This document shows, piece by piece, positions 47,161-57,421 of a stretch of 64,000 bases of DNA. The position numbers were made by a program, and so were the translations under genes. Positions within the stretch are counted from its first letter, which is position 1. Each line of letters starts with the position of its first letter. The notes under the pieces are model-generated. The model worked only from the letters and a program-made list of their open reading frames with translations, was not told the DNA's origin and did no database searches. The stretch covers positions 109,999,283-110,063,282 of the forward strand of contig NC_081406.1 of NCBI RefSeq assembly GCF_030272615.1, given 5' to 3'. The DNA comes from Cryptomeria japonica. Lineage: Eukaryota; Streptophyta; Pinopsida; Cupressales; Cupressaceae.

Positions 47161-48560
47161 ACAAATATAGATTCAAGAAAAGTAAACAATGCTACATAGC
47201 GGATGAGGAAGGAGTAACTGATGACTCTGGAGATGAACTGGTAGAAGACCCTGCTAGTGGATCCAGCAATGGAAAGGAATGGGTGTTCTATGCTTTAAAG
47301 GAAGATGAACTAGAACTGGCTATCAAAAATGAAGAAAAGGCCTTGGTAGCAAAAGTTGAAGATAAGGATGAATGGGTAATTGATAATGGATGCTCACATC
47401 ATATGACTAGAGATAAAGGGAAACTTCTATCCCTGCAAGAATACAATGGCGGTCAAGTCAGATTTGGAGATGACAAAGCATGTATGATCAGAGGTAGAGG
47501 TATTATTTCTTTGGATGGAAAGCATAACACTGATAATGTCTATTATGTAGAAGGTTTAAAGCATAATCTTTTGAGTGTTGGTCAATTGGTGGACAAGGGT
47601 TTCCAACTTCAGTTTAAAGATAGAAAATGTAAAATCATTAACAAGACTGGTTTGGAGATTGCAACCGGTATTCAGACTAGAGGTAATATCTTTCACTTGA
47701 AAACTGGTAATAAGACATGTTTGATTGCTCATATTAGTGAGAGTTAGTTATGGCATAAGAGATTATGTCATGTTAATTTTGATTGTATTGTTAAGATCAG
47801 TTCAACTAAGGTAGTTAGATATATACCTAAGATTATGAAGCCTCATAATCCAGTATGTAAGGAATGTCAATTGGGAAAGCAAGTTAGAAGTTCTTTTAAG
47901 AGCATACATGATAAATCTAATGATGTACTTGATTTTATTCACACTAACTTATTTGGTCCAGCAAGGACTAGAATCTTTCAAGGTGATATGTATTTCATGC
48001 TGATTATTGATGACTATTCTAGGATGATGTGGGTGACTTTTCTTAAGAAGAAGTCTGAACCTTTTGAGAAATTCAAGATCTTTAGAGAAAAAGTTGAAAC
48101 AGAAACTGGATTGGAAATCAAATGTCTAAGATCAGATCATGGCAGTGAGTTCACTTCTCATGAATTTAACAGTTATTGTGACACAAATGGAATCAAGAGA
48201 TAATTATTTGCACCTCAGACTCCTCAACAGAATGGAGTAGTGGAAAGAAAGAACATAACCATTGTGGATGCAGCAAGATCTATGATGATGGAAGCCAAAT
48301 TGCCTCATATCTACTGGAGAGAAGCAGTGAGTACAACAGTCTACACATTCAACAAAGTTCACATCAAAGGTGAAACAGGTAAGACCCCTTATGAATTATG
48401 GTTTGGACATACATCTACTGTTAAGTATTTCATAATTTTTGGAAGTAAATGCTATATCAAAAGAGATGATTCAATTGGAAAGTTTGATCCTAGATGTGAT
48501 GAAGGGATATTTCTTGGTTATTCAATTCGAAGCAAAGCATATAGATGTTAAAACAAAAGA
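47161..48560 (+). pseudogene. Element A protease and integrase
   Basis: Same frame as gag. The protease centre is WVIDNGCSHHMTRDKG; the usual Asp-Ser-Gly reads Asp-Asn-Gly, so activity is doubtful. The pre-integrase segment follows (SVGQLVDKGFQLQF; after a TAG at 47746, LWHKRLCHVNFD), then the integrase core: DFIHTNLFGPAR, where the first catalytic Asp (normally HTD) is Asn, LIIDDYSRMMWVTFL, LRSDHGSEFTS with the second Asp, and QQNGVVERKN with the Glu. Stops at 48201 and 48550 and a frame change after 48560 interrupt it. The N-terminal HHCC finger is partly visible (CKECQLGK). Confidence 0.9.
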
Positions 48561-50410
48561 TTGCAGAAAATTGTGGAGAGTGCTAATGTGAAAGTAGATG
48601 AGTGGTATAGAAATCATTCTATATCACATGACAGGGAACCGACAGTGGAAATGATCATAAATGAACCGACAAAGCCTCAACTAAGATAGTTACACCAACA
48701 CAATCAAATAATTCAACTATGACTGATGATCAAAGCAGTGAACCTAAAGTTTAGAAGACACCAAGGTGTGTAAGATTAAATCATTCTGAAGATCAAATCA
48801 TTGGAGATAGGAACAAGGGAGTTATGACAAGAAGAAAAATGGCAAATGAAGAGGTATGTCTTATTTCTCAAGTTGAACCGACAATTGTTATTGAATCTTG
48901 TAAGGATGAGCATTGGTTAAAGGCTATGGAAAATAAATTAGATCGGATAGAAAAGAATGAAACATGGACTTTAGTTCCACGACCTATAAACAAGAATGTT
49001 ATTGGAACTAAATGGGCTTTTAGGAATAAACTGAATGAGGATGGTCAAGTTGTAAGAAACAAGGCTAGATTGGTTTGTAAAGGATATTCTCAAATGGAAG
49101 GAATTGATTATGGTGAGACATTTGCACCTATAGCTAGAATTGAAGTTGTTAGACTATTTAATGCCTATGTAGCTTATAAGAACTATAAGGTTTATCAAAT
49201 GGATGTTAAATGTGCATTTTTGAATGGTGAACTTGAAGAAGAAGTATACATTGAGCAACCTGATGGATTTTCATTGACAAATGATAAAGATATGGTTTGC
49301 AAATTGAAGAAAGCTTTATATGGATTGAAATAGGCTCCTAGAGCTTGGTATGCAATATTGGATAAATATCTTTTGAAGCTTGGTTTTACTAAAGGTAGTG
49401 CTAATAGTAATTTATATTATAAGATCACTGATAATGATATTCTAATTATTGAAGTATTTGTTGATGATATCATTTTTGGAGGAGAAGATAAATTGTGCAT
49501 AGAATTTTCTAACAATATGACAAATGAATTTGAAATGTCCATGATTGGTGAGATGAAATTTCTCTTAGGTATGCAGATTACTCAAACTGACAAAGGCATT
49601 TTTATCTGTCAAACTAAGTATCTGAGGGAATTGTTGAAGAAGTTTGGTATGGTTAATTCTAAACTATTAAGTACTCCTATGGTGACAAGTGAGAAATTAT
49701 CTATTAAGGATACTTCTACACCAGTAAATTTGACAAGGTATAAGTCTATGATTGGTGGTCTGTTATATCTAACTCAGACTAGACCGAATATTATGAATAT
49801 AGTAAGTATTATTTCAAGATATCAAAGTAATCCTAAATAAAATCATGAGTGTACAGTAAAGAGGATATTCTGGTATTTGCAAGGAACAATAGAATATGGT
49901 TTATGGTATTCTAAAAATGATGATTTCACTTTATGTGCATATACTAGCTCAGATTGGGCAAGAGATACTAATGATAGGAAGAACACTTCTGGTGGAGCTT
50001 TCTTTCTTGGAAAGAAACTGGTTTCATGGATCAGCAAAAAATAGTCATGCATTTCTTTATCTACTGCAAAAGCTGAGTATGTTGTAGCAACAACTAATTG
50101 CACTCAAGTCTTGTGGATGAAGCAAATGTTGAAGGATATCAATGTAAATTGTAGTGAACCGGTAGTTATCTATTGTGATAACTCTGCAACTATTGACATG
50201 TCTAAGAATCCGATATTTCACTCTAAGACTAAGCATATATCAATAAAGTATAACTTTTTGAAGGACAAGGTAGAAGGAAAGGAAGTCAAATTGGTTTATG
50301 TGAACACTAAAGAACATATTGCAGATATATTCACTAAACCGCTATCTAAGGAATCATTTGAGTATTTGAGAGATAGGTTAGGGGTTTCTACCCCTCTGAC
50401 AGAGACTTGA
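48561..50410 (+). pseudogene. Element A reverse transcriptase and RNase H
   Basis: It continues in the +2 frame. The reverse transcriptase reads [72 protein letters not shown] at 49331 (former Gln), APRAW, and the catalytic FVDDIIFGG. After MIGGLLYLTQTRPN come RNase H motifs: SSDWARDTNDRKNTSGG, STAKAEYVVATT, IYCDNSATIDMSKNPIFHSK and VNTKEHIADIFTKPLSKESF. It ends TGA at 50408-50410. All catalytic acidic residues of the polymerase are present, and only a few stops (TAG/TAA at former Gln) interrupt it. Confidence 0.92.
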
Positions 50411-50756
50411 TTGATGCAGTTTGTCATCAGTTCGACATCCATTATCAGAGATATTATTCTTTCCGACACTGATGAGTTGTGCTACTACTTAGGGGGAGTA
50501 GTCAACTTTGAGATTCAGAGGTTTACATTATTGCTTTGATATTTTTGTCAAATTTCTGGCATTGATGTCAAAGGAGGAGAGATAAAGATGTGAAAAAATA
50601 AATGCAAAACTTTACAAAGATATCATTCACAGGGGGAGAGTTATTGATATTCAAGAGATTATTGGTTGTCTTCCACAGGGGGAGACTTGTTTGGCATTTC
50701 TTGGTACTTAGATGTTTTTCACATCTAGTGTTGCCATCAATGCCAAAGGGGGAGAT
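50411..50756 (+). other. Element A 3' untranslated region and polypurine tract
   Basis: It holds GGCATTGATGTCAAAGGAGG (50558-50577) and, just before the LTR, GTTGCCATCAATGCCAAAGG (50730-50749) leading into GGGAGAT. The second word forms an inverted repeat with TTGTCATTGATGTCAACA inside the LTR (50801-50818). Confidence 0.8.
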
Positions 50757-51979
50757 TGTTGGTATTATTAGATGAATTGATTATGTGTTGCATTGATGTT
50801 TTGTCATTGATGTCAACACTAGCTATTATGGTTGGTTACCGACAGATAGGTTTTGGTTACCGGTAGAAGATCTAGTGTTACCAGTAGAAGAGACTATCTG
50901 TTGGACACTTCCAAAATGTTTTGATCTATGGAATGTCTTTGGTTACATGTGGTACATGCTTCTAGAGCATGTCTTGGTTAGTTGGCATTGACTTGGTAAT
51001 CAGATGCTATCATACATTCTGGTAAACCCTTACCGACATTGGTTTAAGGATTTACCGATAGAGCTCTCACTGAGGAATCTTGACAAGATGCATAATTAGT
51101 GTTGGTGCAGCTTCCAGATGGATTTCAGGATGCTGAAGATGTTCTTTGATCATGCGTCAACTGCTTGAAGACATTTCTTTGGCATGGTGGACCCAAAATA
51201 GGTCCGACACCTATCTAGGTTATGGACTAGTATCATGTTAACGTGTACTTTGCACATTACCAGGATGTTTCACGATGTTTTATGGATTTATTATTGTTGT
51301 TTTGGTCTTAAGCCGACATGGCATATCATTGTAATATGGATCTATGTAATGATCTTATTGTAATATGTTTTAGGTGGCCGACCTAATTGGTTTAGGCCTT
51401 AGGGTTTGTATAAAATGATGTAAGATCTGATTGTAGATCATGGCATGTGTGGAATAAGTGTTCGTGGTCTTGAAATGCAATATCATATGCAAAGGAGACT
51501 TGATCGATCATAGGTGATCGAATTGAGCTTAACTGAGACTATAATCAGACATGGTAGATGCTATTTCTGGCAGTTCTTTATTCTGGATTATTGTCCATTT
51601 ATCTTGAGATGGTTGTAGCCTCTTTGCAGTCAGTGAGACTCTTTTGTAATGAGTAGTACGCTCTAGGCAGTGTGCCTTCCTGCATGTGCAAGCCCCTCAT
51701 TGTATCACATACTTTCTGCAGAAGTATCATCTAACTATGGGTAGGCTTCCCACCATGGTTTTTCCCTTTCCGAGTTTTCCACGTACAAATCATGGTGTTA
51801 TGTGGTATGGTTTCTTTGCATTGATTATTTGTTTAATTGTTAAGTTGTATTGTTTACCAATATCTGTTTCTGCTTTACCGATACTTAATCAGGTTAAAGG
51901 TTATTAAGTGGATTAAATGTTATAATTTGTTAACAAATGATTCACCCCCCCTCTCAGTTGTTCATTGATTATCCTAACA
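50757..51979 (+). repeat. 3' LTR of element A
   Basis: A 1223-bp uncut LTR starting TGTTGGTATT and ending TATCCTAACA. It is the reference for the split 5' LTR and for the solo LTR at 52225-53382. Confidence 0.92.
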
Positions 51980-52224
51980 ATGAGTTGTGCATTTTAATTT
52001 CATAACCCACAACCTCTTTGACATTTAATTTTTACAATTCAAAACCTTTTCACATTCACCTTTTATAGGTCACAACCTTTTGATGCTGAAAATTTATAAC
52101 TCACAACCTCCTTTTGCAATTGATTTTTGGAACTCACAACCTAGTAGTGAGTTGTGAATTTAGTTTGCACAACCTTTTACATCCAATTTTTGAGATTGAC
52201 AACCTTTTTAAGTTAACTTCCCAT
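51980..52224. repeat. Host DNA: degenerate ~32-bp minisatellite
   Basis: The word CACAACC or a one-base variant recurs at about 52008, 52039, 52071, 52102, 52135, 52168 and 52199, spaced 31-33 bp, with T-rich spacers and occasional GTTGTG. The same word continues after the solo LTR (53394, 53424, 53456) and before element A (32816). No gene. Confidence 0.7.
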
Positions 52225-53382
52225 TGTTGGCATTATGGATGAATTGATTATGTGTTGCATTTATGTTTTGTCATTGATGTCAACACTAGCTATTATGGTT
52301 AGTTACCGATAGATAGGATTTGGTTACCGACAGAAGACTATCTATTGGACACTTTTGACATGTTTGGATCAGTGAAGTATGTTTGATTTAATGTGTCACA
52401 TGTTCCTTGAGCATGTTTTGGTTAGTTGGTATTGACTTGGTAATCAGACGCTATCATACACTCTTGTAAACCCTTACCGATAGAGCTTTCACTAAGAAAT
52501 CTTAATAGGATGCATACATGGTGTTGATGTAGCTTCTAGATGGATTTCAGGATGTTGAAGATGTTCTTTGATCATGCTTCAACTTCTTGAAGACATTCCT
52601 TTGGCTTGGTGGACCTAGAATAGATCCAATACCTATCTAGGTTATGGACCGGTATCATGATAACATGTTCTCTACATGTTACTGGGATGTTTCAGGATGT
52701 TTTATGGATTGGTTATTGTTGTTTTGGTCTTAAGTCGACATGCCATATCATTGTAATATGGATTTATGTAATGATCTTATTGTAATATCTTTTAGATAAA
52801 ATGATGTAAGATCTCATTGTAATAAGTATTTGTGGTCTTGGAATACAATATCATATGTGAAGGACATTTGGTTGATCATAGGTGATCGAATTGGGATTAA
52901 GGAAGAGGTCAAAGACCTCTGGTATTGAGCTTAACTGGGATTGTAATGAGGCATGGTAGATGCTATCTCTGGCAGTTCAATCTATTGGATTGTTGTCCAT
53001 TTATCTTGGGATGGTTGTAACCTCTCTGTAGTCAATGAGACTCTTTTGTAATGAGCAGTACACTCTAAGCAATGTGCCTTCCTGCATGTGCAGGCCCCTC
53101 ATTGTAACACATACTTTTGGCAGAAGTATCATCTGACTGTGGGTAGGCTTCCCACCATGGTTTTCCCCTTTTCGGGTTTTCCACATACAAATCATGGTGT
53201 TATGTGGTATGGTTGCTTTTCATTGATTATCTGTTTAATTGTTAATTTGTATTGTTTACCGGTATCTGTTTCTACCCTACCGGTACTTAATTTGGTTAAA
53301 GGTTATTAGGTGGATTAAATGTTATAATCTATTAACAACTGATTCACGCCCCCCTCTCAGTTGTTCACTGGTTATCCTAACA
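52225..53382 (+). mobile_element. Solo LTR of family A
   Basis: An 1158-bp LTR starting TGTTGGCATT and ending TATCCTAACA, flanked by CCCAT at 52220-52224 and 53383-53387. No internal region remains. A short stretch present in the element A LTR (around ...GGTGGCCGACCTAATTGGTTTAGG) is missing near 52790, a small internal deletion. Confidence 0.93.
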
Positions 53383-53984
53383 CCCATAAGTCATAACCTC
53401 CTTGTATTTGAATTATTTAAATCACAACCGAGTTCTCAGTTGTGAATTTAGATTGCACAACCTTTTACAAGTGAATTTATTTGATTTTAAATTTTATTTC
53501 TTCACTTATTTTCACCTCGTTTGGAGATTTCATCATAATGTTTGACCAAAAAAGAATTTGATTGTGAAATTTTGACCAGAAAGTAAGAGGGATGAGGTGA
53601 CCATGACCTAGAGGAACTTATTTATGACAAGGCATTGGAAATGATATTTTAATATTTTCCAAATATAAACTCAAAGAAATGTAAGTGTTAAAATCTCATT
53701 AATGATGAAGTGGGTCTTCTTGAAATTTGACTACATAACTTAAAATGACACTAAAGATATGCTTGTAAAATAGTTTCCCTTAATGCCTCATAATTTTTAA
53801 AATTTAATTATTTTCATATTTTTACTAATGTGTGACATGATTATACATGACTCTAGGATGGTAGCCTTGAGTTTGAAGCCATATAATTGTATATCTTGAA
53901 AAATTTGAACAAGTACACACTTCAAGTAAGCCAAATATTGGATTTAATGTAAAATTTTAAAATTAGAGTGTTTGGGCAACACTC
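53383..53984. other. Host DNA after the solo LTR
   Basis: It begins with two more minisatellite-like units, then AT-rich sequence without a supported gene or recognised repeat. Confidence 0.5.
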
Positions 53985-54559
53985 AGCTAGATGCTGATAT
54001 CTTTATTTTTGAAGCTAATTATGTTAAGGAGATGTTGAGGAAGTTCAATATGGAGGATTTCAAGCTAGTGAGTACTCCCATGACTACTAGTTGTTGTTTA
54101 AGTAAGGATGATGAGTTACCTTAAGTTGATTAATAAAATCTTTATAAGTTTATAATTGGAGGACTATTACATTTGACTACTTCTAGATCTAATAATATGA
54201 ATGCAGTATGTTTGGTTGTAAGATATCAAGCCAATCTTAGACAAACTCATCAAAAGGCTATCAAAAAGATATTCAAATACCTAAAAGGAACTCTAGAGCA
54301 TGGTTTGTGGTATAAAAAGGATGATGACTTCTCTTTGAGTGCATCTACTTATGTTCATTAGGTTGGTTGGTTGTGTTGTTGATAGGAGAAGTGCAGTGGT
54401 TGTCCATTTTTCATGGGAGAGAGATTGGTCTCTTGGCTTAATAAGAAGTAGGGCTCAATGTCCTTATCAACAAAAAAATATGAGTACATTCCTATAGCAT
54501 CTTGTTGCACCCAAGTGTTATGGATGAAGTAAACATTGAAGGATATCAAGGTGGCATAT
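53985..54559 (+). pseudogene. Copia pol remnant (end of reverse transcriptase and RNase H)
   Basis: The plus strand encodes ADIFIFEANYVKEMLRKFNM and STPMTTS at the end of the copia reverse transcriptase, then a 62-codon frame (54173-54361) with RSNNMNAVCLVVRYQANLRQ and KRIFKYLKGTLEHGLWYKK-like residues, then RNase H in broken frames to DIKVAY. It stops where the LTR of element E starts. No LTR of its own is visible on the left. It is a separate family from A and F. Confidence 0.78.
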
Positions 54560-54924
54560 TGTTGGTGTAAATTATGTCTCATAATTACACTTTACTTAAG
54601 TTGACTTAGGGTAATGCATTTAATAGTAGTTTACATATGAGACACTTAAGGAAGTGTGCACATAGGGAAGTTGCTTGTAGGGGAAATTTCACCTTTTGTG
54701 GTCTTATCTTGTTGTTATATTACAGCTTCGGTGGGTGATCCACCTATTGTGGAATATTTTTTTATTTATCCTACCCACCCTACTTACCCTTGTTTCTTAT
54801 TGAACCAAATGCCATGATTGTGCTATCTCTTAGCCTTGCCTTTATAAGTAGGCTCATCTTCATTGTATATAATTTTTAATGATCTAGTTGATGGTATTTT
54901 GCATCTTGATGAGAATATAGTTTG

Positions 54925-56512
54925 TGTTGGCAATTGACACTCATTCGGTGATTTCGAGTGACTTCCAATGATTGATTATTTTTTTAGGGTTGTCATTGAT
55001 GGAAACTCTTTGTGGTTGTTTGATCCAGTAGTCATGATCTATCTTAAGATGAAGGCAACCGGTAGACAATTAACTAGCAAAACGGGGTAAAATAGAGTAT
55101 TTTAGTAATGTTTTGATCCAGAATGATCTTCAGTGGTTATGGTATTTTTGGTGATTGTTTTTGTGATCTCAATGATATGGAAGACCTTTAGGAAGGGTGT
55201 GGTTATAATATTTTTGTCTGGTGCTATGTTTTGTTTGAGATTGAAGCCGACTTGATCTACACGTTACACTTATTGAAGTCGACTTGAAGGAGATTGTTTT
55301 TGTGGTAAGATTGGATATATAAGATCATTTTGGAAATTGATTTTGGGTGAATTCACAAAGCTGGTTCCCACTTTTGCCAACGAAGGAATTTGGCGAAAGT
55401 GGGAACTTTGATTTTCTAGGTGTTCGAGCGAAATAGTGGTATTCGCTCGAACTACCCCTGGTAGTTTGAGCGAACCACGTTGCGGACTTGGGTTCGCTCG
55501 AACCGCGGTTGACTTTGTATGGGCCGAAATCAAGCCTATTGGTTCAAGTGAATGGGGGTTCGCTCGAACCATAATGGATTTGAGCGAACCCCATTCGCTC
55601 GAAGTACTGTTCATTCGAACCCTCTAATTTGAGGTTTCTCCCAAAAATTTTTAGAATTCTGAAGAATTAATGACTTCGGAGCTCTGGTTCAAAGCATGAA
55701 TGAAATAATATTGATAACCCAAAAATATTAGATTGTAGTACTCGGAGAAAGGTTTCCAATGAGTATAATTTTGTTATATTTTGAATTTATTATGTTCTTG
55801 TTTTTTTAATTTTATGGAAAATTGGTTTTTCATCGAGCATGAACTTCTCTGTTCAACGCATTGGGAAAAATAAGAAACTAATTCAAAAAAATTCTGAAAA
55901 ATATCTATGCCCCTGGTATTGATGTCTTCTTTCTAACAAAAAAAAAAAATTTGAATTTTGATTTATATAGAACAAGTTATGTGTTCAAACGTAAACCTAT
56001 GTCTAAATTATGACTAGTTGGACTTCAAAACTTTATAAAATGAAAAATATTGAACATATCACTATAAAACCAAATGCAAGACCTGGATATTGATGTTACA
56101 AACCAAAATTCGAAAGAATTGAGTTTTTATCATTTATAGAAAAAAAGTTATACGTTTCGGGAGGCACCTCACTCTTAAAAAATGTAGTTTGTTGTAAAAA
56201 CCTACTTTTCGAGGGAGATGAATTTTTTTTTAAAAAATCCTTCAAAAAAATTTGAAAAAAATGTATATATAATCTACAAACAAAATGCTAGAAATCACTA
56301 ATTTACATCATCTTCAAATTTTTAATAGTTTAAAAGTTATAGTTCTCGGAAGTTGAAGATTATTTTAAAAATGTACATCTCAGTGTCAAAAGTGGCAAAA
56401 AAGTGGGAACCATTATTGTGAGTTCACCCTTTTTGGTATGTTAGAGATGTGGTGATCCATTTTGGTGTGACTAAGTGTAGTTTCACGTGAGCAATTTTCT
56501 TTTAGATCAACT
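54925..56512 (+). repeat. Truncated 5' LTR of element C (includes TIR element at 55345-56429)
   Basis: Without the TIR element about 500 bp match the first half of the 3' LTR. The match fades at about 56505-56515 and coding sequence follows. Confidence 0.8.
55345..56429 (+). mobile_element. TIR DNA element, copy 1 (1085 bp)
   Basis: Comparison with the uncut 3' LTR of C defines the insertion. It begins GGGTGAATTCACAAAG and ends in the inverse of GGGTGAACTCACAATA; the inverted ends extend through GGTTCCCACTTTT, about 31 bp. The site has nine T where the empty site has five, a 4-bp duplication. The first 300 bp hold about nine copies of a GTTCGAGCGAA/TTCGCTCGAAC motif. No transposase frame is present, so it is non-autonomous. 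Copy 2 is at 61905-62997 in the other orientation. The superfamily is not assigned. Confidence 0.88.
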
Positions 56513-57421
56513 GGTCCATTGCTACTCCACTTGTGGTTGAGGTTAAGGACAAGAAGTGTCCCGTATTTAAGAAACACCCTTACAAGTCCATAGAGGATGA
56601 CTCGGTTGGAGCATTTTCTTTCATTCTGCATGGAGTCTTTCATGTCGATGATGTTCAAGCTTATATTCATTGCAAAATTGAAGAAACTAGCTCGGAAGAC
56701 ATATTGGACCTGTATACTGATAGAATCATGGATGATATTGGCAATCCTAAGCCAAAATTTGCACAACTGAAGATATAGGGTTTCACCCAATTTGTGAACT
56801 TTCGGACTTTTGATGAGAAGGAGTGGGTAAGATATGTGCTGAGAAGGATCCATGCCAAATTCATGTGGCTAGACCAACCTTACAAAATTACTATTGATGC
56901 AATTAAGGCAGTTACTTGTTTGAATCAAACCGGCGATAAGCCAAGGTTGTGGAAGGTCACAAACCCTACCATGAACAAACTAACCAGGTTAGAGTTTGAT
57001 AGGTGATTGATGAAGATCAACACAATTAAAGAGGATGATGTTAAAATTTTTTGCAATGGTGATTGGTTACAAGGTGTATCAGTATAATAGATTGAACTCG
57101 GTATCTGGCACTACTATCCATGCAGCTTACAAAATGGTCAAGGAAGATGGTCATTATGACTTGTCCAGTGTGTTGTTGGAGGAATTATTGATAAATTTGA
57201 AGAATATTAAACATGATAAGAATCATGTTTTTAAATTTGAATCTTTGATTCTCTATTTGGCCCTCTATTTCATGAACCAAATCCCTAGAATCAACAAGGT
57301 ACAATGGGCTTATGATAGATTGGCTGCGCAAAAATTAAAGAAAGGACTTGATAGACTTGGGAACCAGGACAATCAAAATGTTGCATTATGGGATTTCTTT
57401 AAAAAATTTCAAGATAAATAG
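56513..57421 (+). pseudogene. Element C accessory ORF, globular part
   Basis: There is no start codon of its own because the 5' end was deleted. The frame runs from about 56515 with PVFKKHPYKSIEDDSVGAFS, a TAG at 56777-56779, then RRIHAKFMWLDQPYKITIDA to 57006, and shifts by one base near 57010 into a frame reading MVIGYKVYQYNRLNSVSGTT, YKMVKEDGHYDLSSVLLEEL and ESLILYLALYFMNQIPRINK. Each block has a counterpart in the same order in element B ORF2 (36491-37381), including the hydrophobic helix near the end. Function is unknown; it is not an enzyme I recognise. Confidence 0.7.

Larger units (their letters stand above)
32834..51979 (+). mobile_element. Element A: Ty1/copia retrotransposon, 5' LTR split by element B
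   Basis: The 5' LTR is 32834-33469 plus 45628-46163; the 3' LTR is 50757-51979. Both start TGTTGGYATT and end CCTAACA. Flanks GTGAG and ATGAG are the likely duplication with one change. The primer-binding site starts at 46165 and the polypurine tract AAAGGGGGAGAT ends at 50756. One gag-pol frame of about 1,400 codons has the copia order gag, protease, integrase, reverse transcriptase, RNase H. Without B it is about 7.0 kb. A related solo LTR lies at 52225-53382. Confidence 0.92.

Noticed and set aside
53985-54559. A host gene or part of element A or E
   Set aside because: Motifs are copia reverse transcriptase/RNase H, but sequence differs from A and it ends exactly at the start of the E LTR, so it is an older separate remnant.
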